Below are positions 1-12,013 of a DNA stretch of 64,000 nucleotides, piece by piece (the first letter of the stretch is position 1; every line of letters starts with the position of its first letter). Origin of the DNA: Parus major (lineage: Eukaryota > Chordata > Aves > Passeriformes > Paridae); assembly GCF_001522545.3 (NCBI RefSeq), contig NC_031797.1:2468510-2532509 (forward strand), given 5' to 3'. A model generated the notes under the pieces. The model had not been told where the DNA came from and ran no database searches. It saw only the letters and a program-made list of their open reading frames with translations. Both the position numbers and the translations under genes were made by a program.

Positions 1-1165
1 ATGAGATCTGCATTAAATGTGCAAGAGAAGAGCTTAGACACTACCTTAAATCTAAACCAAGAATTTCAGGAGGCCCTATATTGTGACTGGAGCAAAGAAA
101 TACCCAAGGAACATCACTCTGCAGTGCTGGGGTTTAGTGCAGGTAACAGGCAGACCAAGCAAGGAAAGTGCTGATGAAAATTGCCACCAGAAACAAGACC
201 CACAGAGTGGTAACAATGTGTTATCCTGGAAGATAAACACTCAGCTGACAAGGGATACCAAGGCAAGACCCCAGAAATATCCCAGATATCTGCCTGATTC
301 TCATCCCAACAATTCTGCTGGGTTTTTATGTCAGTGAAGACATCAACCCAGAATGGAAGCCAGCCAGCAAACCCCCTACAGGGTGAGAAAGTAACCTAAA
401 CAATAATTCCAAGTCTTTGACAAGGGGTACAATCATTGAGGACAAAGTTTGAGCACCTTTTTTCAGGCTGAAGACAAAACAACTATATTCAAATTGTACC
501 AATTTCCTGAGCTAGTGTGACTGGGACTGAAAACGTGTTAAATTCATTCAGAATAACACTCAAGGCACATGTGGCACCGAGTTCCCAGTCACTCACGTTA
601 TTGCAAATGAGAAGAAATCCAAAGAAAAGAAACACTGGAGCATAAAGGTCAGGGATTGCTCATGACACTCCACACAGTCTCTCAGAACCAGAAAATGTAG
701 GCATGAAATAGCTCATGTTTTAAGACCTTCAGATATAAATATACACATTTGATTAAGTAATTTTATGGATTTCTTTATCTCTCTAACTGATGTTTAAATT
801 GTTTCTTTAAAATGGCTTCCTCAAATATATTTTTCACTTCTCTCCACTCCTCTTAAAAATTCAGATGTTGGTTTTAGATGCAAAATGGAGGGGGCAGGGG
901 GTGTTATGCAAAAGCTTTCATTTAGCATGAAGGTAAAGATACAGCAGCAGATTCTTAACCTAAGCCAGCTGTACAGCAAAATCAGAATATTGTGCATGAC
1001 CTGACAATTCCACAAAGCTCAGTTTACAGAATTTTGAACTCCTCAGCACCAAGCTATTCTCATATGAGCAGAGCTTCAACAAGGCAGCATTTCATGTACA
1101 ACAGAGGCTTCCCAGTCCCTAAAAGCACCAAGATCACCCCCAGAATCAGCTCACCCTGTACTTAC
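1..1165 (-). other. MYO9B: MYO9B intron 3 (partial)
   Basis: AT-rich intronic DNA downstream of exon 3. I saw no further myosin exon, repeat family or RNA gene here. The short open frames lack coding character. Confidence 0.75.
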
Positions 1166-1260
1166 CCCCGGACAATACCATTCTCTAAATAGTTGACTTG
1201 AATGAACTTCCCAAAACGACTGGAGTTATTGTTATGTGCTGTTTTTGCATTTCCAAATGC
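1166..1260 (-). CDS. MYO9B: MYO9B exon 3 (switch I region of the motor)
   Basis: This 95-nt exon is too short for ORF listing but is clear by content. Read on the minus strand it gives [19 protein letters not shown] followed by [13 protein letters not shown], the canonical myosin switch I region that directly continues the VLE ending of exon 2. Flanks are CTTTATTGCAG| and GG|GTAAGT. It ends in phase 2, and the next exon is not found in bases 1-1165. Confidence 0.93.
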
Positions 1261-4200
1261 CTGCAATAAAGCAAAATGAGTTAATTTTCAATCAAACTAA
1301 CTACGTCAACACACAGCTTCCCAAGCTCTTCTGTTCATTGTTCAGATTCCTGTTGGCTTCCAGAATAAATCAGAATACTGGGGGAACTGCAGCACACAAA
1401 CACCAAAAAGGCAGTCTAGGAAACCCTCATGTTCCTCACAGAATTATATGCATTTATTATTTCACTCCTGCAGTAATATTTGTGGGATAGGGAAGGGAAT
1501 AACACTGTTAGATATTTCCAGGAGCACAGGACAGGTAACCACAGGTAGAGAGTGCAAAACAGCCTCATTCAGTAACAATTAGGACCTCAGAGAAGACATT
1601 CAGCAAAGTGAAGACAGACCAACCACCATGAAATCAACTCTTCCATACAAAAGTCACAAACCACATCCTATTCTTCCATTAATTGCTACCACTGAATAAA
1701 ATTCATGTTAAGCACAACTTTACTTTAAGAGAGACAGAACATTAATATCTTATTTATAAAGTTAGCCCAGGAATTTTCAGAGTTGTGTATTCAAAATAAC
1801 AGGAAAAGGACAAGCAGAAAAGTTTTGGTTTACAGAACAGCTCATTGGGCAGCTACTCTGCTATACAACACTGAAAAATGGAGTTTTATGATGAGGTGTT
1901 AGGAAAGGAAAAATACATATGGCACAAACCCTGTGCATCTCTAATTCTTCTATCAGATCATGAATCCTCTGACAGCTGCTAATACACAAAATAACACAAA
2001 ATCCTCTGAATGAGCCACACTTAGGAACTACAAAGGCAACTTTTTACATGTAAAAGTCCAGTACCATTAGTTATTGGGAATGTCTTTATCAACTCTTAAC
2101 TATGTGTTCCAAGGGCAAGAGAAACTTGTCACCCCTTCTACCACACAGCATCTAAAGAAGGAAACCTCAGCAAAATGCAATTACTTGCAAAAACACCCCA
2201 CTTGAGACAGACTATCCCAGCATCTCCTGCCACAGATATATCCTCTTAAAGCTCCAAGCAATGAAGTTCTCCATTAGGAAATCCTCCTCCCTAATACAGA
2301 ACCCTTGTGAGATGATTTGTGAAATGATTGCACAGAGCTGTGTGCAATCCTGCACACATCCAGTTAGGCGGTATTTCCATGGGAAACACTGTCATTATCA
2401 TTATCTGTATGGTGAAAGTCTTCCCTTCTCTTCTGGTTTTGGTTTTTTCAAAGTACCTTAAGGGCTTCAGCAGTGCTGCAGTGGAACTTCTGGGCCGCTA
2501 ATTCCAGACCAGGTTCTCCAAGCACTCCCACAAGCAGATTTCCACCACTATCTGCATTCAGAGGATCTGAAAAACTTCCTATAGACTGGGACAATGTCCA
2601 TAATTCCTCAAGGAACTGTTATTCCTGACCTAAAGAAATAAGCTCAAGGAGATTTTTCTGTGCAGAGTAACTGTGCTGCAACTCCAGAAAACTCAACAGG
2701 CTTCAGTAGGGAGAGGATTTGTATCCAGAAGTGCCCACAGATGGCTGAAGAGGGAGGATTTGTATCCAGAAGTGCTCACAGATGGCTGAGGCTGAGCTCC
2801 AGCTTTGGATTTTCCAAGACCACACCACACATGCTACAATGCCAACAGCACCCCCACACAGATTTCTCAAAGCAAGCATTGCCCAGCCACCAATATCTCT
2901 TTTTTTATTTTATTTATCCACCAATGTATCACCCAGATATCCTTTTTTTAGAGCCCATTTTGCATGCATATGCATATTAATAGATGCATAAAATCCAGGT
3001 CAGCTCCTTGCAGTTGCCAAACCTGCAGTGAAAGTCCTGTGACATCAGCACAGTGAATTGTCAGTAAATCAAACCCCTCTTCCTCTCCAGGACAGCAGCT
3101 CAGCTCCTGCTCTCTGCAAAACATCGTCCAACTTCCCATTCTGGGCTTTGGGAAATCTGCTGCAGTGAACTCTGCCAGACTGCAGAGTAATGGACTTGCA
3201 AAATGATCCCAGAAAACACTTTTATAAAGTTTTCCACCTTAAGCCACCAGTGAACTGTCAGTTTACCAGTTATGTCCAAGAATCCAAACCACAGTACAGC
3301 CACATCCGCAACATTTTTTTTATTAATAAATATTTTTGGCATTATAGAGTTAAGGAATCCCATAACTCAGGCTTCCTGAAAACTTTTCTTAGTGATTACT
3401 CATGTAAGCAATGAATACAGTTTAAAACTAAAGGCTCTTATGATCTCATGTGTCTGGTATTTAGTCAAAGCAAATTCTTAAAAGCTGATCTAATATTAAC
3501 AGTTTTTAGGAAAGTTTTCATGTATCGGTTTCCTCAGAAGAGCCTTTAACATCTACAGCTTTTTAAAGAACATTCAAGTCAGGTAACATTTTGGGTGGGT
3601 ATTTTTTTGGTAACATTTAATGACTGTTACCATGTTTTTGAAAATACTTTGAAGAGTACAAAATAAATTTAGAAGATCTGAGGGGACAAGAAAATTTCAG
3701 CTAAAGATAATTAATCCTTTACATAAGCAAACCCATTCACTGTTTTCCCTTGTGAGTCTATGTGAAGACAAATAAAATCTAAAAACTAAAACTAAATCAC
3801 TCCAATGCACAACACCAGCTGTATAAAATAGGGTGAGTCAAAAATAGCAGAGCAATGGCAGCAGGAATCAGAGCTGGGATAACCAATTCTGGGAGGCAGG
3901 ATTCAACCCATCCTCTTACCTTGGAATGCATGAGGCAGAAACTGGAGCCTGCCACTTAAAACTCTTGCAACAGGGATAGATATAAAAGTATGCAGGAAAT
4001 CACCAAATTCTCCTTTTATTTGTTAAAAAAAAGCCCAACAAAACCCCAACACCACACACACATGCTCCCAGCATATACCTCAAGAACACAACAAAAATCT
4101 CATTTAAGTGTTTCATAAGAATTGCCAAAATCTGAAAAAGCTATTGGGATTTTCATGTAAACCACTCCTCTCCATGGCAGAACCACCACTGCACAGAGAC

Positions 4201-7200
4201 CCAGCTTCAAATGTGCCAAAGGACAGGAGAGCCTCGAATTCCACACCCTGGCAGAGGAAATGACTCCTTCAGAGATGAACTTGGTTTAACAGTGGTCCTT
4301 ACAACCATGCTGTGAAATATCCACTCACCAACAGGAAATTGCAGCCTTCAGGGTAATTCTGCATCTCCTCCTGCTGGGGGATGTCCTGGGAACTCCAAGC
4401 AATCCCCATGGCAGGACTGAATGAAGAACAAAATTATTTTTTCCCCAAAAGTTGTGTGCAGCAGGGATAAGCAGGCAACATCACATTTCTACCAGAAAAA
4501 CCAGTGCCATGCAAGCAAATAGAAAAAGGAAGCTCCATTTCTCCTTTGATCACAATTTTTAAGCAAACCCATGCAGATAATGGCCTCAAAACAAGCACTT
4601 TCCCTGGAATAGAACAGGCTACACACATGAGGTGCATGAGCAGGCTTTGATGGCAAATAGAAATGAAAACCAGAGCTGAAGCTCCACTGAGCTTCAGCCC
4701 ATCTCATCCCAAAGCCACGAGCACAGTGGGCTCGGCACGAGGGAAACAGAGCTGACAGCAAATTGCTCTGCTCTTCTCCACAGAATTGCAAAGCACAAAA
4801 CTTGATATAATTATATTTTAAGAGTTTTTAAATATGGTGAGTTCTAGAAAATCTGATCCCCCTCCTGACTGTGCTGTCAGTAATAATTCTTCTTTAGAAG
4901 ACCAATTAATAAAAGCTTCCTGTTGGAATTTCCATTTTATTTGGCCTTAATTCTTTCCAAAGACTGGTTCAGCATTGCTGAGAAATCAAGAACACATCCA
5001 AATGGGAATAAGCAATGATTTTCAAAATAATACATGAAGAATTATGGCACCCCAAGTATCTTCATCTGTCCCAACTCTCCTCACCTCCCATTTCAGAGGG
5101 AAATGAACTTTCAGCACACTCCAAAAGTAACAGAAATTCTGTAATAAATAGGGGACACTGAGGGTTACAATTTAACAACAGACAGAAAGCCAAGGGGAGT
5201 TCTGCTGCCAGAAAACAAAGCTCTCCCATTCCCTCTCTTCACTCAACACATGCTCCCATCCCCTAACTCAATTTTCTGCCACTTCACTAACTGGCTTGAA
5301 GAATAAATTCAGTTTCCAAAATAAATTCAGAGTCTTAGATAGCATGCTGTGCATTTTATACCTGAAACGTGCAGTTAAGCCATTTTTCCTTGATGAAAGG
5401 AAAATAGAAATTTATTGGAAACTTCTTCAGTGTGTATGGAAAGGTTTAATTGTCCTGTTTGAGACTATAAAATAAACAAAGGTTTGATTCATTATTCTCT
5501 ATTTGACCCAAACAGTTCCCCAAGGTTTGATTCACTATTCAAAATTTGACTTAAATAGTTCCCATGTGTAAATTCCTTCTTAGGATTTCAATCATAAGTA
5601 ACTTGAACTTAGTCAATACAAGAAGGCAAAGCTTCAAGTCCAGAAACTGTATTTTAATTACTAAATTTAGAAAAGGTTAAAAAAGTCAGGAGTATCTTAA
5701 AAAAGAACTTATATTTATCTTCCCACCAGTTTTAAAGAAACTGCTCTTCACTAGAGATGATCTCCCTTCGCCTGGAGATACAATTAAAACAAAAAAGAAA
5801 ACAACAAACCACAATCTGAGAGCAATTGTGCTCTCAGATATTTCCTTCATATACAGGAAAGGCAACTGAATGTCCATGAACTGCTAAAGACCAGCACAAA
5901 GCTCAGCTTTAAGCACCACTGTCCATGAAAACAGCCTCCCTTCCTGATACTTTTTCTCTGGAAAGCTGCAAGCAGGGCCAAACATAGTCAGAATTATTGC
6001 AATTGATCTCTGCAAACGAGCTCCCCTGCAAGGAATATTTTAAACAGCTCAAACGGATGCTGGGACAGAGCAGGAAGCATCTGAGGCTCAGAGCTGCCCC
6101 ATGACCACTCTCCTCTCACAGCCCATGTGACAGCAGTTGTGATGATCTCATGGTTAATTTTCAGCTACACTGTCTCAGCATCAGGGATTTCATCCCTCAG
6201 CTGTTTGACAAGGCAACATCAAGCAACATTTAACATCAAATCTTTCATGGTCCAGCTGTAACTCCATTCTTCAGTCTAGAAATTGTAATCAAGGAGCAAA
6301 AACATTAACAATAGTTTATCTGTAAACTATTTAGAGATTTGAACTCGGATTAATCAGCCAACTCAAAAATCAGATTCAGTAAGAAAAGTTTCTGATTCCC
6401 TAAGCATGAAAAGATAAAATTATAAATCCACCTCCATACCCCTAATTGTGCTCACCCCTCTGTGCGACAAACAGATGATTTAAACCCTTGAACTTTTACA
6501 GGTCAGCCTAAAACCAGCCCCATTTCACTTAGGTAGCAGAAAAATAAGAGATCACTAAAATGAGGAAGTTCTGACCCAGAATGCAACCCACTTCTACATC
6601 ATGGAAGTTTTTAGTCAAGAATGCATTTTCAACTTTGATGAAGACTCAGAATAAAACTTCAAAGATAAACAGGACCTTCTCAAATAGTCTGGGCACACTG
6701 CAAAACCATTTGTGCAAAAAATCCCCAGAAACATCCATTTAAGAAAAATTCCCTCGTAGCACTTTAGTTCCTGTCAGTAAAAACCCAAAATGAGTCACCA
6801 CATGCCTTTAGAAGTGACCAGCTCTAAGAGGAGCCTGCAGTCAGTTTAACTTCTACAAAGCAATGTAAGCTTTCTGTGCATTCCTCCCCAGGACCAAGAG
6901 TTGACTTTTTTTTTTTTTTAAATTATGCTTAGTGACTGAAATTGGGAAACATGGAAACTTCACTGTCAGCTGAATCAATTCTAATGCAACTCTAAAGCAG
7001 GATAACTGGATTTCACCTTTTGTGTTTTAAGCCTACCTTTTAGATGCACACTGAATTTACATGGACATCTATCCAATTCTGAAAGACTATATTCTCATTA
7101 AAAGTATTACTAAATGCTCAGTGGAAATCTGAAGAAATTGTGGTACTTAAGACAACCAGTCTTAGCACAGAAAAACACAAATATCTCTTTATGAACATGC

Positions 7201-9179
7201 CCAGATTCACACAACAGCCTGTGACACCAACAAAGTTCAGAATTTTAGTTCTGAGCCCAGGAATACGTGCATTTGTCACTCAGCAGACAAGCAGGCACAC
7301 AGGACGTTAAAACTCTGTCTGGTTTGACACAGCTGTACCAGGTCTGCAGACAAGGATATGAAACACTTAAATTTATCAAAGGCAGAGAGATCAGCTGATC
7401 AAACAGGGCTTTCCACTGCGACCCCTTCCTGTTTTCTGTTTAGAACTGCAAACTTGAACTCCAGCAACCAGCAAGCCTCAATTTTACTTCTTCTTTCAAG
7501 CAGCTGAAAGCAACACAAAAAGAACTTGCATATATTCCTCATTTTTTACAGAAGAGCTTTAAAAAAAACTTGAACTTTTTTTATGAAGGTGTTACTACAT
7601 TTGAAACTAAACCTAAAAATTACAGTGGCGGTGTTCAAGCTCTTTGCTGTTGAAGATTTTGTTATGGGTGAGCATTACATCCATCCAGACTTCAAGAGTT
7701 TTCCTTTAAGAGAGTAACAGGGCCCATCAGATCACTTTAAATTTATCCTGACATTACCTAATACAAGGCCAGATGTAGCCCCTCCTCACATGTTTAGTTT
7801 TGCTTTCTGTTGGAAATACTGTAATAATTAAAAGCCAAAACAGACTCCTACTTTCTCCCCAACTAAAAATGTTGCTCTCTTCCCACAAACAGCTGTAGAA
7901 ATAACTCCCTCAAAAAGTGAGTTCAGTAAAATGCTCATACACAAAGGCAGGATTTCACCAAGCAGTTGATGTTTCAGTGGAACAATATGAAAAATTTGCT
8001 TACTATTTGATTCAAACGCCATCAAAACTTTCAGATGGAAAACACACATACCCTCTGCCCCAGATTATTGGTGTTTAGTGGTGCAAAGTTAAGCCATATA
8101 CAAATTACAAGCAGCAGGAAGTCAAGTGAACATAATAAGGAAAACCAATCAGAAGCAGTTGGGTAACACTTCCAAGCACCACTGCACCCCAGTGACATTT
8201 AAACCTGCACCGAGTGACAAGCCTAAATGAGTGACATTTTAAGCTTAAACCAAGTAGGTGACTCAAAAGTAGCATTCAACAGCAGTCATTTTAAGTTTTT
8301 AAAAAACAATTTACACAGAAGGCAACTTGAGCATGAATTTACCTCCAGAACTGGTCCAGCTCCCAGAATGGTTCTCTCCACACCACTGGCGTACCCTTTC
8401 TGGCTCAGCGCCGTGAGGCAGTGAATTAAGAAGTTTGTGCTTTGGGTTTTCCCAGACCCACTTTCACCTGATATAACGATGCACTGATTAACATGTTTTT
8501 TAAGCATTGTGTGATAGGCCACATCAGCAATGGCAAAAATATGAGGCTCCAACTTCCCAAGCTGATGGTTCTCATACATCTTGACATACTTGGGGTTATA
8601 AATGGGCAGGAACTTGAAGGGGTTAATTGCGATCAGGATACTTCCCGCGTAAGTGTAGATTCTGTGCTTCAGGAAGCGGCACTTGAGATTCTCCAGGAGC
8701 GTTGTCTCCGTCAGGTTGGGCAGATTGCAAAGGTCATCAAAGTCCTCCTGGTGCCAGGGCAGAAAACCCCTCTCCACCAAGCGCCGAGCATCCGTCTCCT
8801 CAGAGAGCAGCTGCATCTGCACGTACTTGATGGTGCCATCAGTGTTCCTTTCCTGCAGGAGGAAGTAGTACCCATCCTTCTGTGGGTGCTCATCCTGAGC
8901 ACGGCGAGGCCAAAGCAAAACCCTGTGCACAGGAGAATCGTTGATGTCAAGTACCCATTCTTCTCCACCTGATTCTTTCACCTCCACGAGCACATAATGT
9001 TTGGAGACATCCAAGTTTAAGATATTAATCACATCCTTGATGACGTCTGATGACGTGCTGTCCTTGGTTGCTGTCACTTTGCAGCAGGGAGCACTTTCTG
9101 TTGAGAGTTGGGGGTAAATATGAAGATTATACGCTGCCTTTGCCTGGCAAACTGCACTGTCAGCATCTTTTAAACTCAT
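1166..9179 (-). CDS. MYO9B: Unconventional myosin-IXb, N-terminal part (3' end outside window)
   Basis: Class IX myosin: a single-headed actin motor with a C-terminal RhoGAP domain, acting on Rho in the cytoplasm and at the cell cortex. Two coding exons are visible, 9179-8343 (279 codons) and 1260-1166 (95 nt). Residues about 15-115 form the Ras-associating-like domain and the motor starts near residue 120. The P-loop GESGSGKT is at residues 238-245, and exon 3 supplies the [10 protein letters not shown] switch I segment. Donors are GAG|GTAAAT at 8343 and GG|GTAAGT at 1166; the acceptor TTGCAG precedes 1260, and the phases join. The start is chosen because the protein begins with the class IX N-terminus, and the context GACAGAATGA has A at -3. 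The paralogue MYO9A is the alternative. I prefer MYO9B because the N-terminal residues fit it better and HAUS8 and CPAMD8 follow, as I recall for human. The remaining motor, IQ, C1 and RhoGAP exons lie before base 1. Confidence 0.93.
2712..2794. repeat. Two-copy tandem duplication, 41-bp period
   Basis: The block starting AGGATTTGTATCCAGAAGTG occurs at 2714 and again at 2755, and both copies continue into CACAGATGGCTGA. Only a few bases differ, so this is a fairly recent local duplication in MYO9B intron 2. Confidence 0.85.
5479..5564. repeat. Two-copy tandem duplication, 43-bp period
   Basis: AAGGTTTGATTCA recurs at 5479 and 5522. Both copies continue through a TTTGAC block and end in AGTTCCC. 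The copies have diverged more than those of the duplication at 2.7 kb. Confidence 0.75.
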
Positions 9180-9236
9180 TCTGTCCCCAGATGGGCTTCA
9201 GTCTTCCACCCCTGCTCAATATGCAGTGCCCATTGT
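8343..9236 (-). CDS. MYO9B: MYO9B exon 2 (57 nt of 5' UTR plus first coding exon)
   Basis: This 894-nt exon carries the start codon, the Ras-associating domain and the first part of the motor through the P-loop. Its 5' edge is the minus-strand acceptor TTTTCCTTTTTCAG|ACAATGGG at 9236 and its 3' edge is the donor at 8343. A five-codon uORF (ATG at 9233, stop TGA 15 nt later) starts in a strong context, with A at -3 and G at +4. The coding start is at 9179. An open frame on the opposite strand (8493-8972) is only its antisense shadow. Confidence 0.9.
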
Positions 9237-11782
9237 CTGAAAAAGGAAAAATGAAAAACGATTAGGTGTTAAAAAGTGGTCACAACAGGTATTAGGGCAA
9301 GGTGTTATTCTCTGCAGGATGAGAATACAGTTATTACATAGTGCATTTGTTCTTTAATAATTTACTATCAATGATATTATTTCTAACAGCCTGTTTAGGA
9401 TATCCTGTGGAGAGCTGCCACAGGACCCAGCCTCCTTTCACTTTTCCTTCTATTCCCATGCCATCCCTTCCTCCCTGTCATGGCACACAAAAATTCATAC
9501 AGCCAAAGAAGAACAAACCAGGATCAATGTCCAAACTAAAACTTGAACTGGTCCACATAAACATTTATCCACCCTCCCATAGAAACCCTTCCTTAAAGCT
9601 GCACCAGAAGCTTGAGGCAGTTTGGTCACTTTTTAATTCAGCAGTGATGGTTTAGAGTAGCCATGAACTATGGCAGGGGGATCAGTGCACATAGACACAA
9701 GGAGGAAAATGGTTCTGACACTGAGACACACTTTTTTTTTCCCTTTGTTTTTCCTAAGCTTTTTCCATGAGAGGAACAGGATAGGTACAGCATCTACCCC
9801 ACCGAGCTTTCAGGAAGCAGAGCCCCCAGCTGCCTGGAGCAGACACTGCTGTCAGCTCCCTCTAACACATCACAGGGATTTCTTCAACACAGATCATTTA
9901 CAGAGCCAAGAAACTGCTCTTTCCACTTGAGTGAACCACATCCTTGCTACAGAGGGCTTGAACCTGACTTTTATCTTCCATTTTAGGCAACAAAGTAAAG
10001 TCAAGTCTTATAGCAACTACTTTTCAGCAGTAAACAAGATCCTAAATAACCCACTTCATTCACAAGCCTTCATACCCATCACATCAACTCCTTCCTCACT
10101 GGGTTCAGGAACCTCATTCACACATCCCCAAAAATCAGACACTGCGATTGCTTTTTCCTCCATTCAGCCTTGGTGCAGGCCAGACACAAAACTCGAGCCT
10201 ATCAACAACCTCAGAAGTCAACCTCTTCCTCACTCCAAGTTAAAAGTCTCTAGAATCTGTTACCATCTGTGCCTTTGCTGGTGATTTTCCTCTCATCTGC
10301 AGTTTGGTGCCCCCAGGTCACCAGGACTAAGTTTGCCCATGTTGCTTTAGCTCCACAGTTCCTTTGCTTCTCAAGGGGTACTGAAAGGAGAAGGATAATG
10401 AAGTACCCCTTTGTTTTAGCAGTCTGTAAAACTTCATACTGAGAATAGCAGTTCAATTTTTGTTTCAAGAACAAAGTGTTCTAATTATACACTGACATGC
10501 CAAATACATTCAAAAAAAAAGAGGAAAGAGGCAGAGAAATGCCAAAGAAGTTACTTTTTGTCACTAAACAACTGCACAGGAACTTGCACAAGGCCACAGA
10601 GAGTAATCATTTCAAATTAAAATCAGTAGAGTTGGAGGCTTTTAACTGCCACTTCCAGTGCAAGTAATGAATCACTTCACAAAACATATGACATAGCTGT
10701 GGCTCATGAACAGCCTCCAAGGAGGGAGCTGGGCTTTCAGGGACTCTGCACAGACAGCTTACAGCAGACACTGCCACACAAGCTGGATCATTTGTAGTGG
10801 CTACTCATCAAAAGGAAGACTGAATAAGCCACAGATGGTAAGACAAACCACAATCCATCTCTGATCAAACTGTATGAACCACCCAAAAATCTTTTTCCTC
10901 ATTAAATGCCATTCTCTGCTCATTAAGGAGGGCTGGTTCCAAGAACCTGGCCATACAAAAGGCTGAAGCAATGAGTCCAAGTGCCCTCTCCATTTCCTGT
11001 AATTATCATTGACCAGTAAAGAAGCCTGAAGCACCTTTGAAGTAATTAAGCAAGTGTTAAGCATTCTTAATATATAAAAGCTCAAACTCTGGCACAAAGT
11101 TGAATGTACAGCAGACTGCTGCTCATGGGGAAGATCCATCTGAGCAGACAGAAAAATAGAACATTGACCATTTTCCTCTCCAGTTACTCAGCCAGTTCAA
11201 GGGACACAGCCTTTTGCAGACTTCCTTTTTTCACCCCCCACCAATTAGTTTCAGACACACAGTCTGCTGAGTTAGAGGAAGTCCCCTCAGTAAGCATTTT
11301 GGCCAAAACAGCTCCCTAAAAACCGTTGCACCAGCTTTTTGCCAACACAGAAGAGCTGAACCTCGGTGCTGACCTGTGACTTTATTAACACACATTTCCT
11401 AACCTTGTCAGCCACCAAAATTTGGGACGTTGCTCAATATCCCAGCTCACACTTTGCAAAGGGGAAATCAGAGTGCAGATGCCACTTCTCTACAAGTGAC
11501 AAACCCAAGATCATTAGAGCCAGTAGGGTCTGCTCAGGTGTGTACAACTGGAAAATTCAATTTTTCCATCTGACAATGTCCAGATATTGCAGAGGTTTGA
11601 TGAAAATCTGCTGGTCTCCTACTACTTGTAATTTTCTTAGAAAGGATATAAAATTTATTTTATGACAATACTGCTCTGAAAGTGACATAACTCTGGCTTC
11701 CCACTAAACAATTTTTCAAGCCACAAATTAGAACATGAAAGCAAAAGAGTCTTCACTGGACAGATTATAAATTGGTTACCTA

Positions 11783-12013
11783 ATGAGTCCCAGTATTCAA
11801 CTAAGGACAGGTATCTTCAAGCAATTGGAGGATGAGTTCCTAGAGAAGTTGGATTCCTGGCATCAAAGCGAACGTTTTCATGATGGTTCTGAAAGAAAGA
11901 AAAGAGTTACTGATAAAGAACATATCATAGAGAGATTAAGAAGGCAGCAAGTGAGAAAGAAGTTAAATCAATTATATAGTTCAGTAACAGAGGAGCAAGA
12001 AAACAACTGCTAA
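11783..12013 (+). CDS. Unassigned 76-codon ORF, antisense inside MYO9B intron 1
   Basis: I do not recognise this ORF. It encodes a 76-residue, strongly charged, helix-prone peptide. Residues about 33-66 are rich in K, R, E and Q with heptad-like spacing (KEHIIERLRRQQVRKKLNQL), unlike the Ser/Pro/Phe-rich noise of neighbouring frames. An in-frame TAA occurs five codons upstream of the ATG, the context around the ATG is weak (C at -3), and no splice sites or polyA signal convincingly frame it. It could be a chance ORF, a fragment of an old retrocopy or transposon, or a genuine small gene. Codons are AT-rich like the surrounding intron, which favours chance. Confidence 0.2.
   Translation: MSPSIQLRTGIFKQLEDEFLEKLDSWHQSERFHDGSERKKRVTDKEHIIERLRRQQVRKKLNQLYSSVTEEQENNC

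Larger units (their letters stand above)
1261..8342 (-). other. MYO9B: MYO9B intron 2
   Basis: A 7.1-kb intron between the P-loop and switch I exons. It holds two small tandem duplications (near 2712-2794 and 5479-5564) and a T13 run near 6907. I recognised no exon, RNA gene or full transposable element. Reading frames are short and interrupted. Confidence 0.75.

Noticed and set aside
8493..8972. 159-codon plus-strand frame
   Set aside because: Antisense shadow of the MYO9B coding exon.
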